Notes: a model not told the origin generated them from the sequence alone. Positions 27,994 through 37,633 are shown, counted from the first letter of the stretch. The stretch: DNA of 64,000 nucleotides from Variovorax paradoxus (GCF_009755665.1 NZ_CP046622.1:3844001-3908000); one strand, 5' to 3'. Made by a program: numbers and translations.

Positions 27994-29259
27994 ATGTCCA
28001 GTTTCAGGACCTTCTTGCACTCAGGCCACGGCCCGACGCTGTTCGCGGCCTTTCTGTACTTCTCGTTCTCCTGCTGCATCTGGGTGCTCAACGGCGCCAT
28101 GGCGCCGTTCATCGGCGAAACCTTCGATCTTTCGCCCGCGCAAAAAGGCCTGATGCTCTCGGTGCCCATCATCGCGGGCGCGCTCATGCGCTTTCCGCTG
28201 GGCATCCTCTCGCAATACATCGGCCGCAAGAACGCCACCATGGTCGAGATGGGCATGATCGCCGTGGCGATGCTGTTCGGCTTCTTCTTCGTGAAGAGCT
28301 TCAACGACCTGCTCGCCATGGGCGTGCTGCTGGGCATTGCGGGCGCCAGCTTCGGCGTGGCGCTTTCGCTCGGTTCGGGCTGGTTTCCGCCGCAGCACAA
28401 GGGCCTGGCCATGGGACTGGTGGGTGCGGGCAACGTGGGCACGGCGGTGTCGGTGCTGGTGGCCCCGCCGCTTGCGCAGTGGCTCGGGTGGCAGGCGGTG
28501 TATGCCGTGGCGGCGGCCGCCATCCTGGTGCCGATGGTCGTGATGGTGGTGTTCGCCAAGGAGCCGCCGGACGTCGACAGCCACGCGAGCTTTCGCGAGC
28601 ACATTGCCTGCCTGTTCGAGAAAGACGGCTGGGTGTTCAGCCTTATCTACGGCGTGACCTTCGGCGGTTTCATCGGCCTTACCACCTTCCTGCCCTCTTA
28701 CTACTACGACCAGTTCGGCGTGAGCAAGGTGCAGGCGGGGCAGCTCACGATGCTGGCGGCCTTCATGGGCGCCGCGGTGCGCATCGTCGGCGGCTGGATC
28801 TCCGACCGCTGGGGCGGCGTGAACACGCTCACGGTGGTGCTGGTGGTGGTGGCCGTCGGGCTGGCGCTGGTGGGCATCTCGTCGTCCTCTCTTGCACTCA
28901 CTACCCTGCTTCTGATCTTGTGCTTTGCCGCGCTGGGCGCAGGCAACGGCGCGCTGTTCCAGCTGGTGCCGCTGCGCTGGCCCACCAGCACCGCTGTGGC
29001 CGGTTCGATGATCGGCGAGATCGGCGCACTGGGCGGCGGCCTGGTGCCCAACGCCATGGGCCTGTCGAAGCAATACCTGGGCAGCTACGTCTGGGGCTTC
29101 GTGTTCTTCGGCGCGCTGTCGCTTGTCATGTTGGGCGTGATGCGGGTGATGCAGATCCGCTGGACCCGCACCTGGGCCGAAAAGGGCGGCCGCGCGCGCA
29201 CCACGCCCTCACCGGCCCCGGCCAAGTACACCGCTCCACCGAAGGCGACGCGGCCATGA
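27994..29259 (+). CDS. MFS nitrate/nitrite transporter
   Basis: Inner-membrane porter of 421 residues, twelve hydrophobic segments, NNP family (NarK/NasA). The nitrate signature is seen in GIAGASFGVALSLGSGWFPP (first) and GAGNGALFQLVP (second). Start at the ATG 27994; a TTG 9 bp earlier is possible. A leader of about 180 bases separates it from its sigma-54 promoter. It is followed, convergently, by the kinase/phosphatase gene 17 bp away. Confidence 0.92.
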   Translation: MSSFRTFLHSGHGPTLFAAFLYFSFSCCIWVLNGAMAPFIGETFDLSPAQKGLMLSVPIIAGALMRFPLGILSQYIGRKNATMVEMGMIAVAMLFGFFFVKSFNDLLAMGVLLGIAGASFGVALSLGSGWFPPQHKGLAMGLVGAGNVGTAVSVLVAPPLAQWLGWQAVYAVAAAAILVPMVVMVVFAKEPPDVDSHASFREHIACLFEKDGWVFSLIYGVTFGGFIGLTTFLPSYYYDQFGVSKVQAGQLTMLAAFMGAAVRIVGGWISDRWGGVNTLTVVLVVVAVGLALVGISSSSLALTTLLLILCFAALGAGNGALFQLVPLRWPTSTAVAGSMIGEIGALGGGLVPNAMGLSKQYLGSYVWGFVFFGALSLVMLGVMRVMQIRWTRTWAEKGGRARTTPSPAPAKYTAPPKATRP

Positions 29260-29276
29260 CCCTTTTCCGTTCGCCG

Positions 29277-30977
29277 TCAGCGTGGCAGAAAAAGCAGCCA
29301 CACCACGAGCAGTGCGTTGAACAGCAGCGACACGGCGAGCGCGATCTTGTAGAGCGCGGCCGGGTCGCGGCGGATCAGCGGCGTGGCGGGCGGCGCACCG
29401 ACCGGGCGGGAAGCGCCCCGCTCCAGGGCGAGCAGCATTTCCTCCGCGGTTTCGAAACGCTCGCGCGGATCGCGCGCAACGGCCTTGCGCACCAGATGGT
29501 CGAGCCACACGGGCACATCGGGCCGCAGGCGGGAGAGCGCGGCCGGGTCGCGGCGGTAGCGCGCCACCTGGTAGGGCTCGATCTCTCCGTAGGGCAAGTG
29601 TCCGCCGAGCCACTGATACAGCGTGACGCCGAGCGCGAACAGGTCGCTGCCGGTGTCGGCATGCGCGCCCTCCCATTGCTCGGGATTGATGTAGCTGGGC
29701 GTGCCCGCATGCAGTTCGCGCTGGGCCGCACCTTCGCGGCCCGACAGCGCCACGCCCAGGTCGAGAATGCGCCAGCGGCCGTCGTCGCCCAGGTGCAGGT
29801 TGCCGGGCTTGATGTCGCGGTGCACCACGCCGTGGCGGTGCAGCCGGCCCAGGGCCTTGGTCACGTCGATGGCCGCGGCAACCACATCGGCCACCGCGCC
29901 GCGAGCGCCGGACTTGCGCATCTGCTCCAACGTGCGTCCGCCATGCCAGTCGAACACGATGTAGAGCGCGCTGGCGTTCTCGGCACGCTCGTGCACGCGC
30001 ACGAACCCGCCGCTTCCCACGCGCTGGCCCAGCCAGGCTTCGTGCGCGAGCATCGCGCGCTCCTGCGGATCGCTGGCGCGCGAGGGGTGCAGTGTCTTGA
30101 GCGCGACCAGTTCGCGCGTGGAGGCGTTGCGCGCCTGGTAGAGCAGATGCACGCCGGTGTCGGCCACCAGGGCGGTGACCACGTAGCCGTCGAGCACGTC
30201 GCCCACCTTCAACAAGGGCGGCGGCGCCAGGCGGCGTCCGTCGCCGAGCTCGTCGTCCAGCTGCCGCGGATCGAGGCCGACCACGCGAATGACCAATGCA
30301 GTCGCGTTGTCGCGCGTCGCGGCATCGAGCGCCGCATTCACCAGCGCCTCGCTTGCCTGCTCGGCGCTGCCCTGCAAGGCGAGCGCGGCCAGGCGCTGCG
30401 GCTTGAGCACGCCGTGCACACCGTCGGACGTGAGCACGAAGCAATCGCCCACGCGCACATCTCCCTGCGCGTAGTCGACACGCACCTGGTCGTCCAGGCC
30501 GATGGCACGCGTCAAGCGGCTGCGCATGTCGGGATGCTCGAAGGCATGGTCCTGCGTGAGCGGCATGGCCGGCTCGCCGTCGGCGCGAACACGCCATGCG
30601 CGCGTGTCGCCCACGTGGGCCAGCGTGTAGCTCTGGCCGTGCAGCACCAGTGCCGTCAGCGTGGTGAGCGCAGTCGCGCTGCCCTGGCGCCGGCGGTTGT
30701 GATCGGCAAGCCAGGCGTTCTGCGCCGCCACCAGGCGGTCGAGCGCGGCGGTCGGCTCCCAGGTGGCGGGCGTGGCGAAGTAGTCGGCCAAGAGGCCCAT
30801 CACGGTGGTCTGCGCCGCTTCCAGGCCGCGTCCGCCGGTGGACACGCCGTCGGCAATGGCGGCAATGAGCCCGCGCGACTCGTCCCCCGGCGGTGCGTTG
30901 ACGGCACCGGCAAAGTCTTCGTTCACTTCGCGCGGTCCGCGCTGGCTGCTGTAGCCGATGTCCACTTCAAAGCTCAT
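29277..30977 (-). CDS. Bifunctional PP2C phosphatase / Ser-Thr protein kinase
   Basis: Fusion of 566 residues. Residues about 1-235 are a PP2C-type phosphatase with metal-binding motifs NEDF, ADGVSTGG, LTSDGVHG and TRDNATAL. Residues about 255-515 are a Hanks-type kinase: VALKTL lysine near 290, catalytic loop HRDIKPGN near 380, DLG in place of DFG near 405, and GTPSYINPEQWEG. A single C-terminal membrane helix (KIALAVSLLFNALLVVWLLF) anchors it with both domains in the cytoplasm. The ATG at 30977 has GGAG 9 bases upstream. It lies between the transporter and nirB, as I recall also in the Pseudomonas aeruginosa nitrate assimilation cluster. Its substrate is unknown. Confidence 0.9.
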   Translation of the reverse strand: MSFEVDIGYSSQRGPREVNEDFAGAVNAPPGDESRGLIAAIADGVSTGGRGLEAAQTTVMGLLADYFATPATWEPTAALDRLVAAQNAWLADHNRRRQGSATALTTLTALVLHGQSYTLAHVGDTRAWRVRADGEPAMPLTQDHAFEHPDMRSRLTRAIGLDDQVRVDYAQGDVRVGDCFVLTSDGVHGVLKPQRLAALALQGSAEQASEALVNAALDAATRDNATALVIRVVGLDPRQLDDELGDGRRLAPPPLLKVGDVLDGYVVTALVADTGVHLLYQARNASTRELVALKTLHPSRASDPQERAMLAHEAWLGQRVGSGGFVRVHERAENASALYIVFDWHGGRTLEQMRKSGARGAVADVVAAAIDVTKALGRLHRHGVVHRDIKPGNLHLGDDGRWRILDLGVALSGREGAAQRELHAGTPSYINPEQWEGAHADTGSDLFALGVTLYQWLGGHLPYGEIEPYQVARYRRDPAALSRLRPDVPVWLDHLVRKAVARDPRERFETAEEMLLALERGASRPVGAPPATPLIRRDPAALYKIALAVSLLFNALLVVWLLFLPR

Positions 30978-31061
30978 GGCGCCATTCTCCATGTGCTTTC
31001 CACGCACTTTGCACGCGCACCGCGCGCTTCCTTTGCTTGATACGTTGAAAGGCCCCACCCC

Positions 31062-33518
31062 ATGCACAAACTCAAGCTCGTGATGGTCGGCAACGGCATG
31101 GCCGGCGTGCGCACCCTGGAAGAGCTCCTGAAGCTCGCCCCGGACATGTACGACATCACCGTCTTCGGTGCCGAGCCGCACCCCAACTACAACCGCATCC
31201 TCCTGTCGCCCGTGCTGGCCGGCGAGCAGACCGTGGACGAGATCGTGCTCAACAGCTGGGAGTGGTACTCGGACAACCACATCACCCTGCACGCCGGCAA
31301 GAAGGTCGTCGAAGTCGACCGCGTCAAGCGCATCGTGCGCGCCGTCGACTCGCAGGGCGCCGTCACCGAGGCCGCCTACGACCGCCTCCTGATGTGCACC
31401 GGCTCCAACCCCTTCATGCTCCCCGTGCCCGGCAAGGACCTGAAGGGCGTCATCGCCTACCGCGACATCGCCGACACCGACTACATGATCGAGACCGCCC
31501 GCACCCACAAGAATGCGGTCGTCATCGGCGGGGGCCTCTTGGGCCTGGAGGCGGCCAACGGCCTCATGCTGCGCGGCATGAACGTCACCGTGGTGCACGT
31601 CATGCCCTGGCTCATGGAGCGCCAGCTCGATGACGTGGCCGGCAAGCTCCTGCAGAAGTCTTTGGAAGACCGGGGCCTCGCGTTCCTCATCGGCGCCCAG
31701 ACCCAGGAGCTCGTGGGCGACGCCGAGGACGGCAAGGCCGGCCGGGTCCGTGCCATCCGCTTCAAGGACGGCACCGAGGTGGCCGCCGACCTGGTCGTCA
31801 TGGCCGTGGGCATCCGCCCCAACACCGAGCTGGCCGAGAAGATGCGCCTGCACTGCAACCGCGGCATCGTGGTCAACGACACCATGCAGACCGTGACCGA
31901 TGCGCGCATCTACTCGGTGGGCGAATGCGCCGCCCACCGCGGCATCGCCTACGGGCTGGTGGCCCCCCTCTTCGAGCAGGCCAAGGTCGCGGCCAACCAC
32001 CTGGCGCAGTTCGGCATCGGCCGCTACCTGGGCTCGCTCACCTCCACCAAGCTCAAGGTCACGGGCATCGATCTCTTCTCGGCCGGCGAGTTCATGGGCG
32101 GCGAAGGCACCGAGGAGATCGTCATGAGCGACCCCTTCGGCGGGGTCTACAAGAAGCTGGTGATCAAGGACGACAAGCTGGTGGGCGCCTGCCTGTACGG
32201 CGACACGGTGGACGGCAGCTGGTACTTCAAGCTCCTGCGCGACGGGCGCAGCGTGCACGACATCCGCGACAAGCTGATGTTCGGCGAGTCCAACATCGGC
32301 GACACCGGCCACGAGGGCCACAACAAGGCCGCCAGCATGCCCGACGAGGCCGAGGTGTGCGGCTGCAACGGCGTGACCAAGGGCACCATCTGCAAGGCGA
32401 TCAAGGAAAAGGGCCTGTTCACGCTGGACGAGGTCAAGAAGCACACCAAGGCCAGCGCCAGCTGTGGTTCCTGCACCGGGCTGGTGGAGCAGATCCTGAT
32501 GTTCACCGCCGGCGGCGACTATTCGGCCACGCCCAAGAAGAAGGCGGTGTGCGGCTGCACCGACGCGAGCCACCAGGAGGTGCGCGACGCCATCAGGAAG
32601 GAACACCACCTGACGCACGACGCGGTGTACCGCCACCTGGGCTGGCGCACGCCCAACGGCTGCGCGACCTGCCGCCCGGCGGTGAACTACTACCTGATCA
32701 GCACCTGGCCCAAGGAGGCCAAGGACGATCCGCAGAGCCGCTTCATCAACGAGCGCAGCCACGCCAACATCCAGAAGGACGGCACCTATTCCGTGATTCC
32801 GCGCATGTGGGGCGGCCACACCACGCCGGATGAGCTGCGGCGCATCGCGGATGCGGCGGACAAGTACCAGATTCCCACCGTCAAGGTCACGGGCGGCCAG
32901 CGCATCGACCTCTTGGGGGTGAAGAAGGAGGACCTGGAGGGGGTGTGGAAGGACATCGGCATGCCGTCGGGCTTTGCCTATGCCAAGAGCCTGCGCACGG
33001 TGAAGACCTGCGTGGGCAGCGAGTGGTGCCGCTTCGGCACGCAGGATTCCACCCAGATGGGCAAGGACCTGGAGCGGGCGCTGTGGGCGATGTATTCGCC
33101 GCACAAGGTGAAGCTGGCGGTCTCGGGCTGCCCGCGCAACTGCGCGGAGGCGGGGATCAAGGACGTGGGGGTGATCGGGGTCGACTCCGGCTGGGAGCTG
33201 TACGTGGGCGGCAACGGCGGCATCAAGACCGAAGTGGCGCAGTTCCTGGTGAAGGTGAAGACGGCCGAGGAGGTGATGGAGTACTCGGGGGCGTTCCTGC
33301 AGCTGTACCGCGAGGAAGGCTGGTACCTGGAGCGCACGGTGCACTACATCGGGCGGGTGGGGCTGGACTATGTGAAGAAGAAGATCCTGGAAGACGCCGA
33401 AGGCCGCACGGCGCTGTGGGAGCGGCTGCAGTTCGCGTTGGACGGGGAGCCCGATCCGTGGTTCGAGTCGAGCCAGGCGTCTGTGGATGTGCGGCAGTTC
33501 ACGCCGCTCACCGCGTAA
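31062..33518 (+). CDS. nirB: Assimilatory nitrite reductase, large subunit
   Basis: NAD(P)H-dependent enzyme reducing nitrite to ammonium in the cytoplasm, 818 residues. Order: FAD/NAD-binding reductase domain (VMVGNGMAGVRTLEEL at the start, VVIGGGLLGLEAANG near 150); BFD-like 2Fe-2S domain (CGCNG near 430, SCGSC); a second cysteine pair set (CGCTD near 496, CATC); ferredoxin-like half-domain; siroheme-4Fe-4S site CVGSEWCRFG (about 650) and SGCPRNCAEAG (about 688). The gene diverges from the kinase gene with 84 bp between. Codon choice is unusually C/G-ending, with runs of CTC and, later, GGG/GTG. Confidence 0.97.
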   Translation: MHKLKLVMVGNGMAGVRTLEELLKLAPDMYDITVFGAEPHPNYNRILLSPVLAGEQTVDEIVLNSWEWYSDNHITLHAGKKVVEVDRVKRIVRAVDSQGAVTEAAYDRLLMCTGSNPFMLPVPGKDLKGVIAYRDIADTDYMIETARTHKNAVVIGGGLLGLEAANGLMLRGMNVTVVHVMPWLMERQLDDVAGKLLQKSLEDRGLAFLIGAQTQELVGDAEDGKAGRVRAIRFKDGTEVAADLVVMAVGIRPNTELAEKMRLHCNRGIVVNDTMQTVTDARIYSVGECAAHRGIAYGLVAPLFEQAKVAANHLAQFGIGRYLGSLTSTKLKVTGIDLFSAGEFMGGEGTEEIVMSDPFGGVYKKLVIKDDKLVGACLYGDTVDGSWYFKLLRDGRSVHDIRDKLMFGESNIGDTGHEGHNKAASMPDEAEVCGCNGVTKGTICKAIKEKGLFTLDEVKKHTKASASCGSCTGLVEQILMFTAGGDYSATPKKKAVCGCTDASHQEVRDAIRKEHHLTHDAVYRHLGWRTPNGCATCRPAVNYYLISTWPKEAKDDPQSRFINERSHANIQKDGTYSVIPRMWGGHTTPDELRRIADAADKYQIPTVKVTGGQRIDLLGVKKEDLEGVWKDIGMPSGFAYAKSLRTVKTCVGSEWCRFGTQDSTQMGKDLERALWAMYSPHKVKLAVSGCPRNCAEAGIKDVGVIGVDSGWELYVGGNGGIKTEVAQFLVKVKTAEEVMEYSGAFLQLYREEGWYLERTVHYIGRVGLDYVKKKILEDAEGRTALWERLQFALDGEPDPWFESSQASVDVRQFTPLTA

Positions 33519-33532
33519 GCGGGGGACGCTGC

Positions 33533-34312
33533 TTGAAAAGACGACTCTTCATCGCTTCTTCCGCGCTTGCCGCGGTGGGTGCCCACGCGCAGGTGGCCGA
33601 CCTCAACGACGCCATCAACAAGGCGGGCCGCCAGCGCATGCTGTCGCAGCGTGCGAGCAAGGCTTACCTCGCGCTGGCGCAGAAAGTGGAAACGCGCAGT
33701 GCGCAGCAAGTGCTCGACAAGTCGATTGCCCTGTTCGAAAGGCAATTGACCGAGCTCAAGGCCTTCGCGCCGAGCCCCGCGATCCGCGGCACCTACGATG
33801 CGCTCGATGGCGCATGGAGCGAATTCAAGCGCGAGCTCACCCGCCCCGCGCTCGGCAAGGAAGAAGCCGCTCGAATCGTCAAGCTCGATGCCGCCGTGCT
33901 CGCGCTTGCAAACCAGGGCACCACGCAGTACGAAACCGCTTCGGGCAAGCCGGTGGGCCGGCTGGTCAATATCGCGGGCCGGCAGCGCATGCTGTCCCAG
34001 CGCATGGCCAAGTTCTACCTGGCCGGCGCGATGCAGATCGACACCACCGGCAGCGCGGCAGAAATTGCAAAGGCGCGCGCCGAATTCCTTGCCGCGCTCG
34101 AAACCCTGCGCAACGCGCCTGAAGCCACCGCGCAGATCCGCCAGGAACTGGTGCTGGCCGACGCGCAGTGGATGTTTTTCAACCGCGGACTCCAGCGCCT
34201 CGAGGGCGCTGCCACCTCACCCGCCCTGATGTCCGACGTGTTCGTGGCCAGCGAGAACCTGCTGGCCATCATGGACCGCGTGACCGGCCTGTATTCCGAC
34301 CTCAAAACCTAG
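33533..34312 (+). CDS. Exported protein with two P-box-like helices (PilJ/NarX sensor family)
   Basis: Product of 259 residues from a TTG start, which has GGGGGA about 6 bases upstream and lies 14 bp after nirB. LKRRLFIASSALAAVGAHAQ is a signal peptide, so the protein is periplasmic. Two related helices occur: INKAGRQRMLSQRASK (28-43) and VNIAGRQRMLSQRMAK (about 145-160), close to the NarX/NarQ P-box that binds nitrate. The rest is helical, with no membrane anchor and no output domain. Position inside the nirBD-nasA operon suggests nitrate or nitrite binding. It shares its motif with the ANTAR fusion at 26444. Confidence 0.82.
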   Translation: MKRRLFIASSALAAVGAHAQVADLNDAINKAGRQRMLSQRASKAYLALAQKVETRSAQQVLDKSIALFERQLTELKAFAPSPAIRGTYDALDGAWSEFKRELTRPALGKEEAARIVKLDAAVLALANQGTTQYETASGKPVGRLVNIAGRQRMLSQRMAKFYLAGAMQIDTTGSAAEIAKARAEFLAALETLRNAPEATAQIRQELVLADAQWMFFNRGLQRLEGAATSPALMSDVFVASENLLAIMDRVTGLYSDLKT

Positions 34313-34322
34313 AGACCCCACC

Positions 34323-34748
34323 ATGAGCGAATGGAAAGCCATCTGCCGTATCGACGACATCCCCGTGCTGGGCGCCCGCCGCGTGGCGCGCCCCGTGGGT
34401 GTGGCCGTCGCCGTGTTCCGCAATTCAGAAGACCAGGTGTTCGCGCTGCTCGACCGTTGCCCGCACAAGGGCGGGCCGCTCTCCCAGGGCATCGTGTTCG
34501 GCACCAGCGTGGCGTGTCCGCTGCACAACTGGGCCATCGGGCTGGACGACGGGTGTGCCAAGTCGCCCGATGAAGGATGCACGCCGAAGTTTGCCGTGAA
34601 GGTTGCCGAGGGCGTGGTGCATCTGGATGCGAAAGAACTCGAGACGCATGCGATCGACCTGGCGCCGCCCCGCGCTGGCCCCGGCGCCGCAACGGCCGGC
34701 AAGCTGGGCGACGAGACCTTCGACGTGCAGGCGCCGCACGGCAGCTAG
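34323..34748 (+). CDS. nirD: Nitrite reductase small subunit (Rieske type)
   Basis: Cytoplasmic partner of NirB, 141 residues, Rieske-like fold. The cluster-ligand pattern CPHKGGPL ... CPLHNW is intact, whereas NirD of E. coli lacks the ligands, so this one probably carries a 2Fe-2S centre. It sits 10 bp after the P-box gene and 22 bp before nasA. Confidence 0.93.
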   Translation: MSEWKAICRIDDIPVLGARRVARPVGVAVAVFRNSEDQVFALLDRCPHKGGPLSQGIVFGTSVACPLHNWAIGLDDGCAKSPDEGCTPKFAVKVAEGVVHLDAKELETHAIDLAPPRAGPGAATAGKLGDETFDVQAPHGS

Positions 34749-34770
34749 GCGCACAACCAAGGCACGACCC

Positions 34771-37566
34771 ATGGAAGAAACTCGCTCCACCTGCCCCTAC
34801 TGCGGCGTGGGCTGCGGTGTGATCATCGAGTCCGAAGGCGCGCAGATCACTGGCGTGCGCGGAGACCCCGACCACCCGGCCAACTTCGGGCGCCTTTGCA
34901 CCAAGGGCTCCACGCTGCACCTCACGGCAACGGCCACGGTCACGCGCCAGACCCGGCTGCTGCAGCCCATGCAGCGCGCCGCGCGCGGCGCCGAGCCGGC
35001 GCCCGTGGCGTGGAACACCGCGCTCGACGGCGCGGTCGACAAGTTCGCGCAGGTAATTCGCGACCACGGGCCCGACGCCGTGGGCTTCTATGTCTCGGGC
35101 CAGCTGCTCACCGAGGACTACTACGTCTTCAACAAGCTCGCCAAGGGCTTGATCGGCACCAACAACATCGACACCAACTCGCGCCTGTGCATGAGCAGCG
35201 CGGTGGCGGGCTACAAGCAGACCCTGGGCGCCGATGCGCCGCCCGCCTGCTACGACGACCTGAAGCACGCCGAGTGCCTTTTCATCGTGGGCAGCAATGC
35301 CGCGTGGGCGCACCCGATTCTCTTCCGCCGCATCGAAGACGCGAAGGCCGCGAACCCGGGCATGAAGATCATCGTGGCCGATCCGCGCCGCACCGACACG
35401 GTGGAAATTGCCGACCTGTTCCTGCCCATCCAGCCCGGCACCGACGTCATGCTGTTCAACGGCATGCTGCACCTGATGCTTTGGGAAGGCTGGACCGACA
35501 ACCGCTACATCGCGGCCCACACCACGGGCTTCGATGCGTTGAAGGCCACGGTGCGCGAATGCTCGCCCGACAAGGTGGCGCAGATCTGCGGCATCTCCAA
35601 GGACGACCTGCTTGCCGCGGCGCGCATGTTCGCAACCTCGCCCGCCACGCTGAGCCTGTATTGCCAGGGCCTGAACCAATCGTCGAGCGGCACCGCCAAG
35701 AATGCGGCGCTGATCAACCTGCACCTGGCCACCGGCCAGATCGGCAAGGCCGGTGCCGGCCCGTTCTCGCTCACCGGCCAGCCCAACGCCATGGGCGGGC
35801 GCGAAGTGGGCGGCCTGGCCAACCTGCTGAGCGCGCACCGCGACCTGGCCAACCCGGCGCATCGCGCGGAAGTGGCGGCGCTATGGAACCTGCCCTCCGT
35901 GCCCGAGAAGCCCGGCAAGACCGCGGTCGAGATGTTCCAGGCCGCGGCCGACGGCGAAATTCGCGCGCTGTGGATTGCCTGCACCAACCCTGCCCAGTCG
36001 ATGCCCGACCAGGCCACGGTACGCCGCGCCCTCGAGCGCGCCGAGTTCGTGGTGGTGCAGGAAGCTTTTTCGACCACTTCGACCTGCGCGTTTGCCGACC
36101 TGCTGCTGCCCGCCACCACCTGGGGCGAGAAGGAAGGCACCGTGACCAACAGCGAGCGCCGCATCTCGCGTGTGCGCCCCGCGGTAACGGCCCCCGGCGA
36201 AGCGCGCCACGACTGGTCGATTGCCGTCGACTTTGCACGCCGGCTCGAACAGCGGCTCGGCCGCCCGGCCACGCTGTTCCCCTACGGTTGCGCCGAACAG
36301 GTGTGGAACGAGCATCGCGAATCCACGCGCGGGCGCGACCTCGACATCACCGGCCTGAGCTACGCCATGCTCGAAACCGCCGGGCCCCAGCAGTGGCCGC
36401 TGAAGGAAGGCGAGACCACCGGCCGCGCCCGCCTCTACGAAGACGGCGTCTTTCCCACGCCGGATGGCCGCGCACGCTTCGTCGATACCGTCTACAAGCC
36501 CGTGGCCGAGGCGCGCGAGGCGCGCTATCCGTTTTCGCTCAACACCGGCCGCTTGCGCGACCAGTGGCACGGCATGAGCCGCACCGGCACGGTCGGCCGC
36601 CTGTTCGGCCACGTGGCCGAACCGGTGGTGCAGATGAACGCGCAGGACATGGCGCGCCGCCTTCTGAAAGACGGCGACCTGGTGCACCTCACCTCCAAGC
36701 GCGGCTCCATCCTGCTGCCCGCGCGCGCCAGCGCCGAGATCGGCCTGAGCCAGGCTTTCGTCGCCATGCATTGGGGCGAGGAGTACCTGAGCGGCTGCTC
36801 GTCGACCGGCACGCCGCTGGCCGGCATCAATGCGCTGACCACGCCGGCTTACTGCCCCACGTCGAAGCAGCCGGAGCTCAAGCACACGCCGGTCAAGATC
36901 CTCAAGGCCGAGTTGCCGTGGTCGCTGCTCGCCATGGCCTGGCTGCCGCCCGACGTCGCCTTTGCCGCGCAGCAGGCGCTCAAGCCGCTGATGGCGATGT
37001 TTCCGTTTGCCACCTGCGTGCCGTTCTCGGGCAACACGCCTGGCGAAGAGCGCAGCGGCATCCTCTTTCGCGCGGCCGCGCACGACACGCCGGACGACAG
37101 CCTGGTCGACCGCATCGAAGGCGTGCTGGGCCTTGGCGCGAGCGATGCCCTGCGCTACGCCGACCGCCGCCGCGGCCAGCGCCGCGTGGCCCGGCTGGTG
37201 CGCCGCGCCGACGGCAACGCCGGGCTCGACGCGTTCCTGCTGGGCGGCGACACCAGCGCCGAGGCCTGGATCGGCACCTTGCTGCGCGAGGAAATTCCGG
37301 CCCAAACCTACGGCCGGCTGCTGCTGTCGCCGGGCGCCCGCGCGCCGGTGGCGGTGCAGTCCCGCGGGCAAACGGTCTGCACCTGCTTCAACGTGACCGA
37401 CCTGGCCATCCAGGCCGAACTGGGCCGCTGCAGCGGCACGCCCGAGGAACGGCTGGCCTCGCTGCAGGGCTCGCTGAAGTGCGGCACCAACTGCGGCTCC
37501 TGCCTGCCCGAACTCAAGCGCATGGTACGGGCAACGCCGGCGGAGGTCATCGCGGAGGGTGCTTAG
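34771..37566 (+). CDS. nasA: Assimilatory nitrate reductase, catalytic subunit
   Basis: Cytoplasmic molybdenum enzyme reducing nitrate to nitrite, 931 residues. The N-terminal 4Fe-4S motif is CPYCGVGC ... LCTKG (8-44). The Mo-bis-MGD domains fill residues about 45-700, with NSRLCMSSAVAGYK giving the cysteine ligand region. The C-terminal BFD-like 2Fe-2S domain (CTCFNVTD ... CGTNCGSC, about 870-905) receives electrons. No separate NasB reductase gene is nearby. A longer open frame upstream overlaps nirD and is not coding. Confidence 0.96.
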   Translation: MEETRSTCPYCGVGCGVIIESEGAQITGVRGDPDHPANFGRLCTKGSTLHLTATATVTRQTRLLQPMQRAARGAEPAPVAWNTALDGAVDKFAQVIRDHGPDAVGFYVSGQLLTEDYYVFNKLAKGLIGTNNIDTNSRLCMSSAVAGYKQTLGADAPPACYDDLKHAECLFIVGSNAAWAHPILFRRIEDAKAANPGMKIIVADPRRTDTVEIADLFLPIQPGTDVMLFNGMLHLMLWEGWTDNRYIAAHTTGFDALKATVRECSPDKVAQICGISKDDLLAAARMFATSPATLSLYCQGLNQSSSGTAKNAALINLHLATGQIGKAGAGPFSLTGQPNAMGGREVGGLANLLSAHRDLANPAHRAEVAALWNLPSVPEKPGKTAVEMFQAAADGEIRALWIACTNPAQSMPDQATVRRALERAEFVVVQEAFSTTSTCAFADLLLPATTWGEKEGTVTNSERRISRVRPAVTAPGEARHDWSIAVDFARRLEQRLGRPATLFPYGCAEQVWNEHRESTRGRDLDITGLSYAMLETAGPQQWPLKEGETTGRARLYEDGVFPTPDGRARFVDTVYKPVAEAREARYPFSLNTGRLRDQWHGMSRTGTVGRLFGHVAEPVVQMNAQDMARRLLKDGDLVHLTSKRGSILLPARASAEIGLSQAFVAMHWGEEYLSGCSSTGTPLAGINALTTPAYCPTSKQPELKHTPVKILKAELPWSLLAMAWLPPDVAFAAQQALKPLMAMFPFATCVPFSGNTPGEERSGILFRAAAHDTPDDSLVDRIEGVLGLGASDALRYADRRRGQRRVARLVRRADGNAGLDAFLLGGDTSAEAWIGTLLREEIPAQTYGRLLLSPGARAPVAVQSRGQTVCTCFNVTDLAIQAELGRCSGTPEERLASLQGSLKCGTNCGSCLPELKRMVRATPAEVIAEGA

Positions 37567-37633
37567 AGGGCGCATGGAGGGCATAAGCCGCCTTGCTTTC
37601 CGGCATAAGCATTGCGGGACAATCGGGGCACCC

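Noticed and set aside
31001..31016. Sigma-54-like sequence before nirB (TTCCACG-CACT-TTGCA)
   Set aside because: The essential GG of the -24 element is replaced by TC, so I do not call a promoter, although the -12 half is perfect. The nirB promoter remains unidentified.
30978..33344. Minus-strand frame running through nirB and continuous with the phosphatase-kinase frame
   Set aside because: The upstream part is the reverse shadow of nirB. The PP2C domain starts cleanly at 30977 with its own ribosome site.
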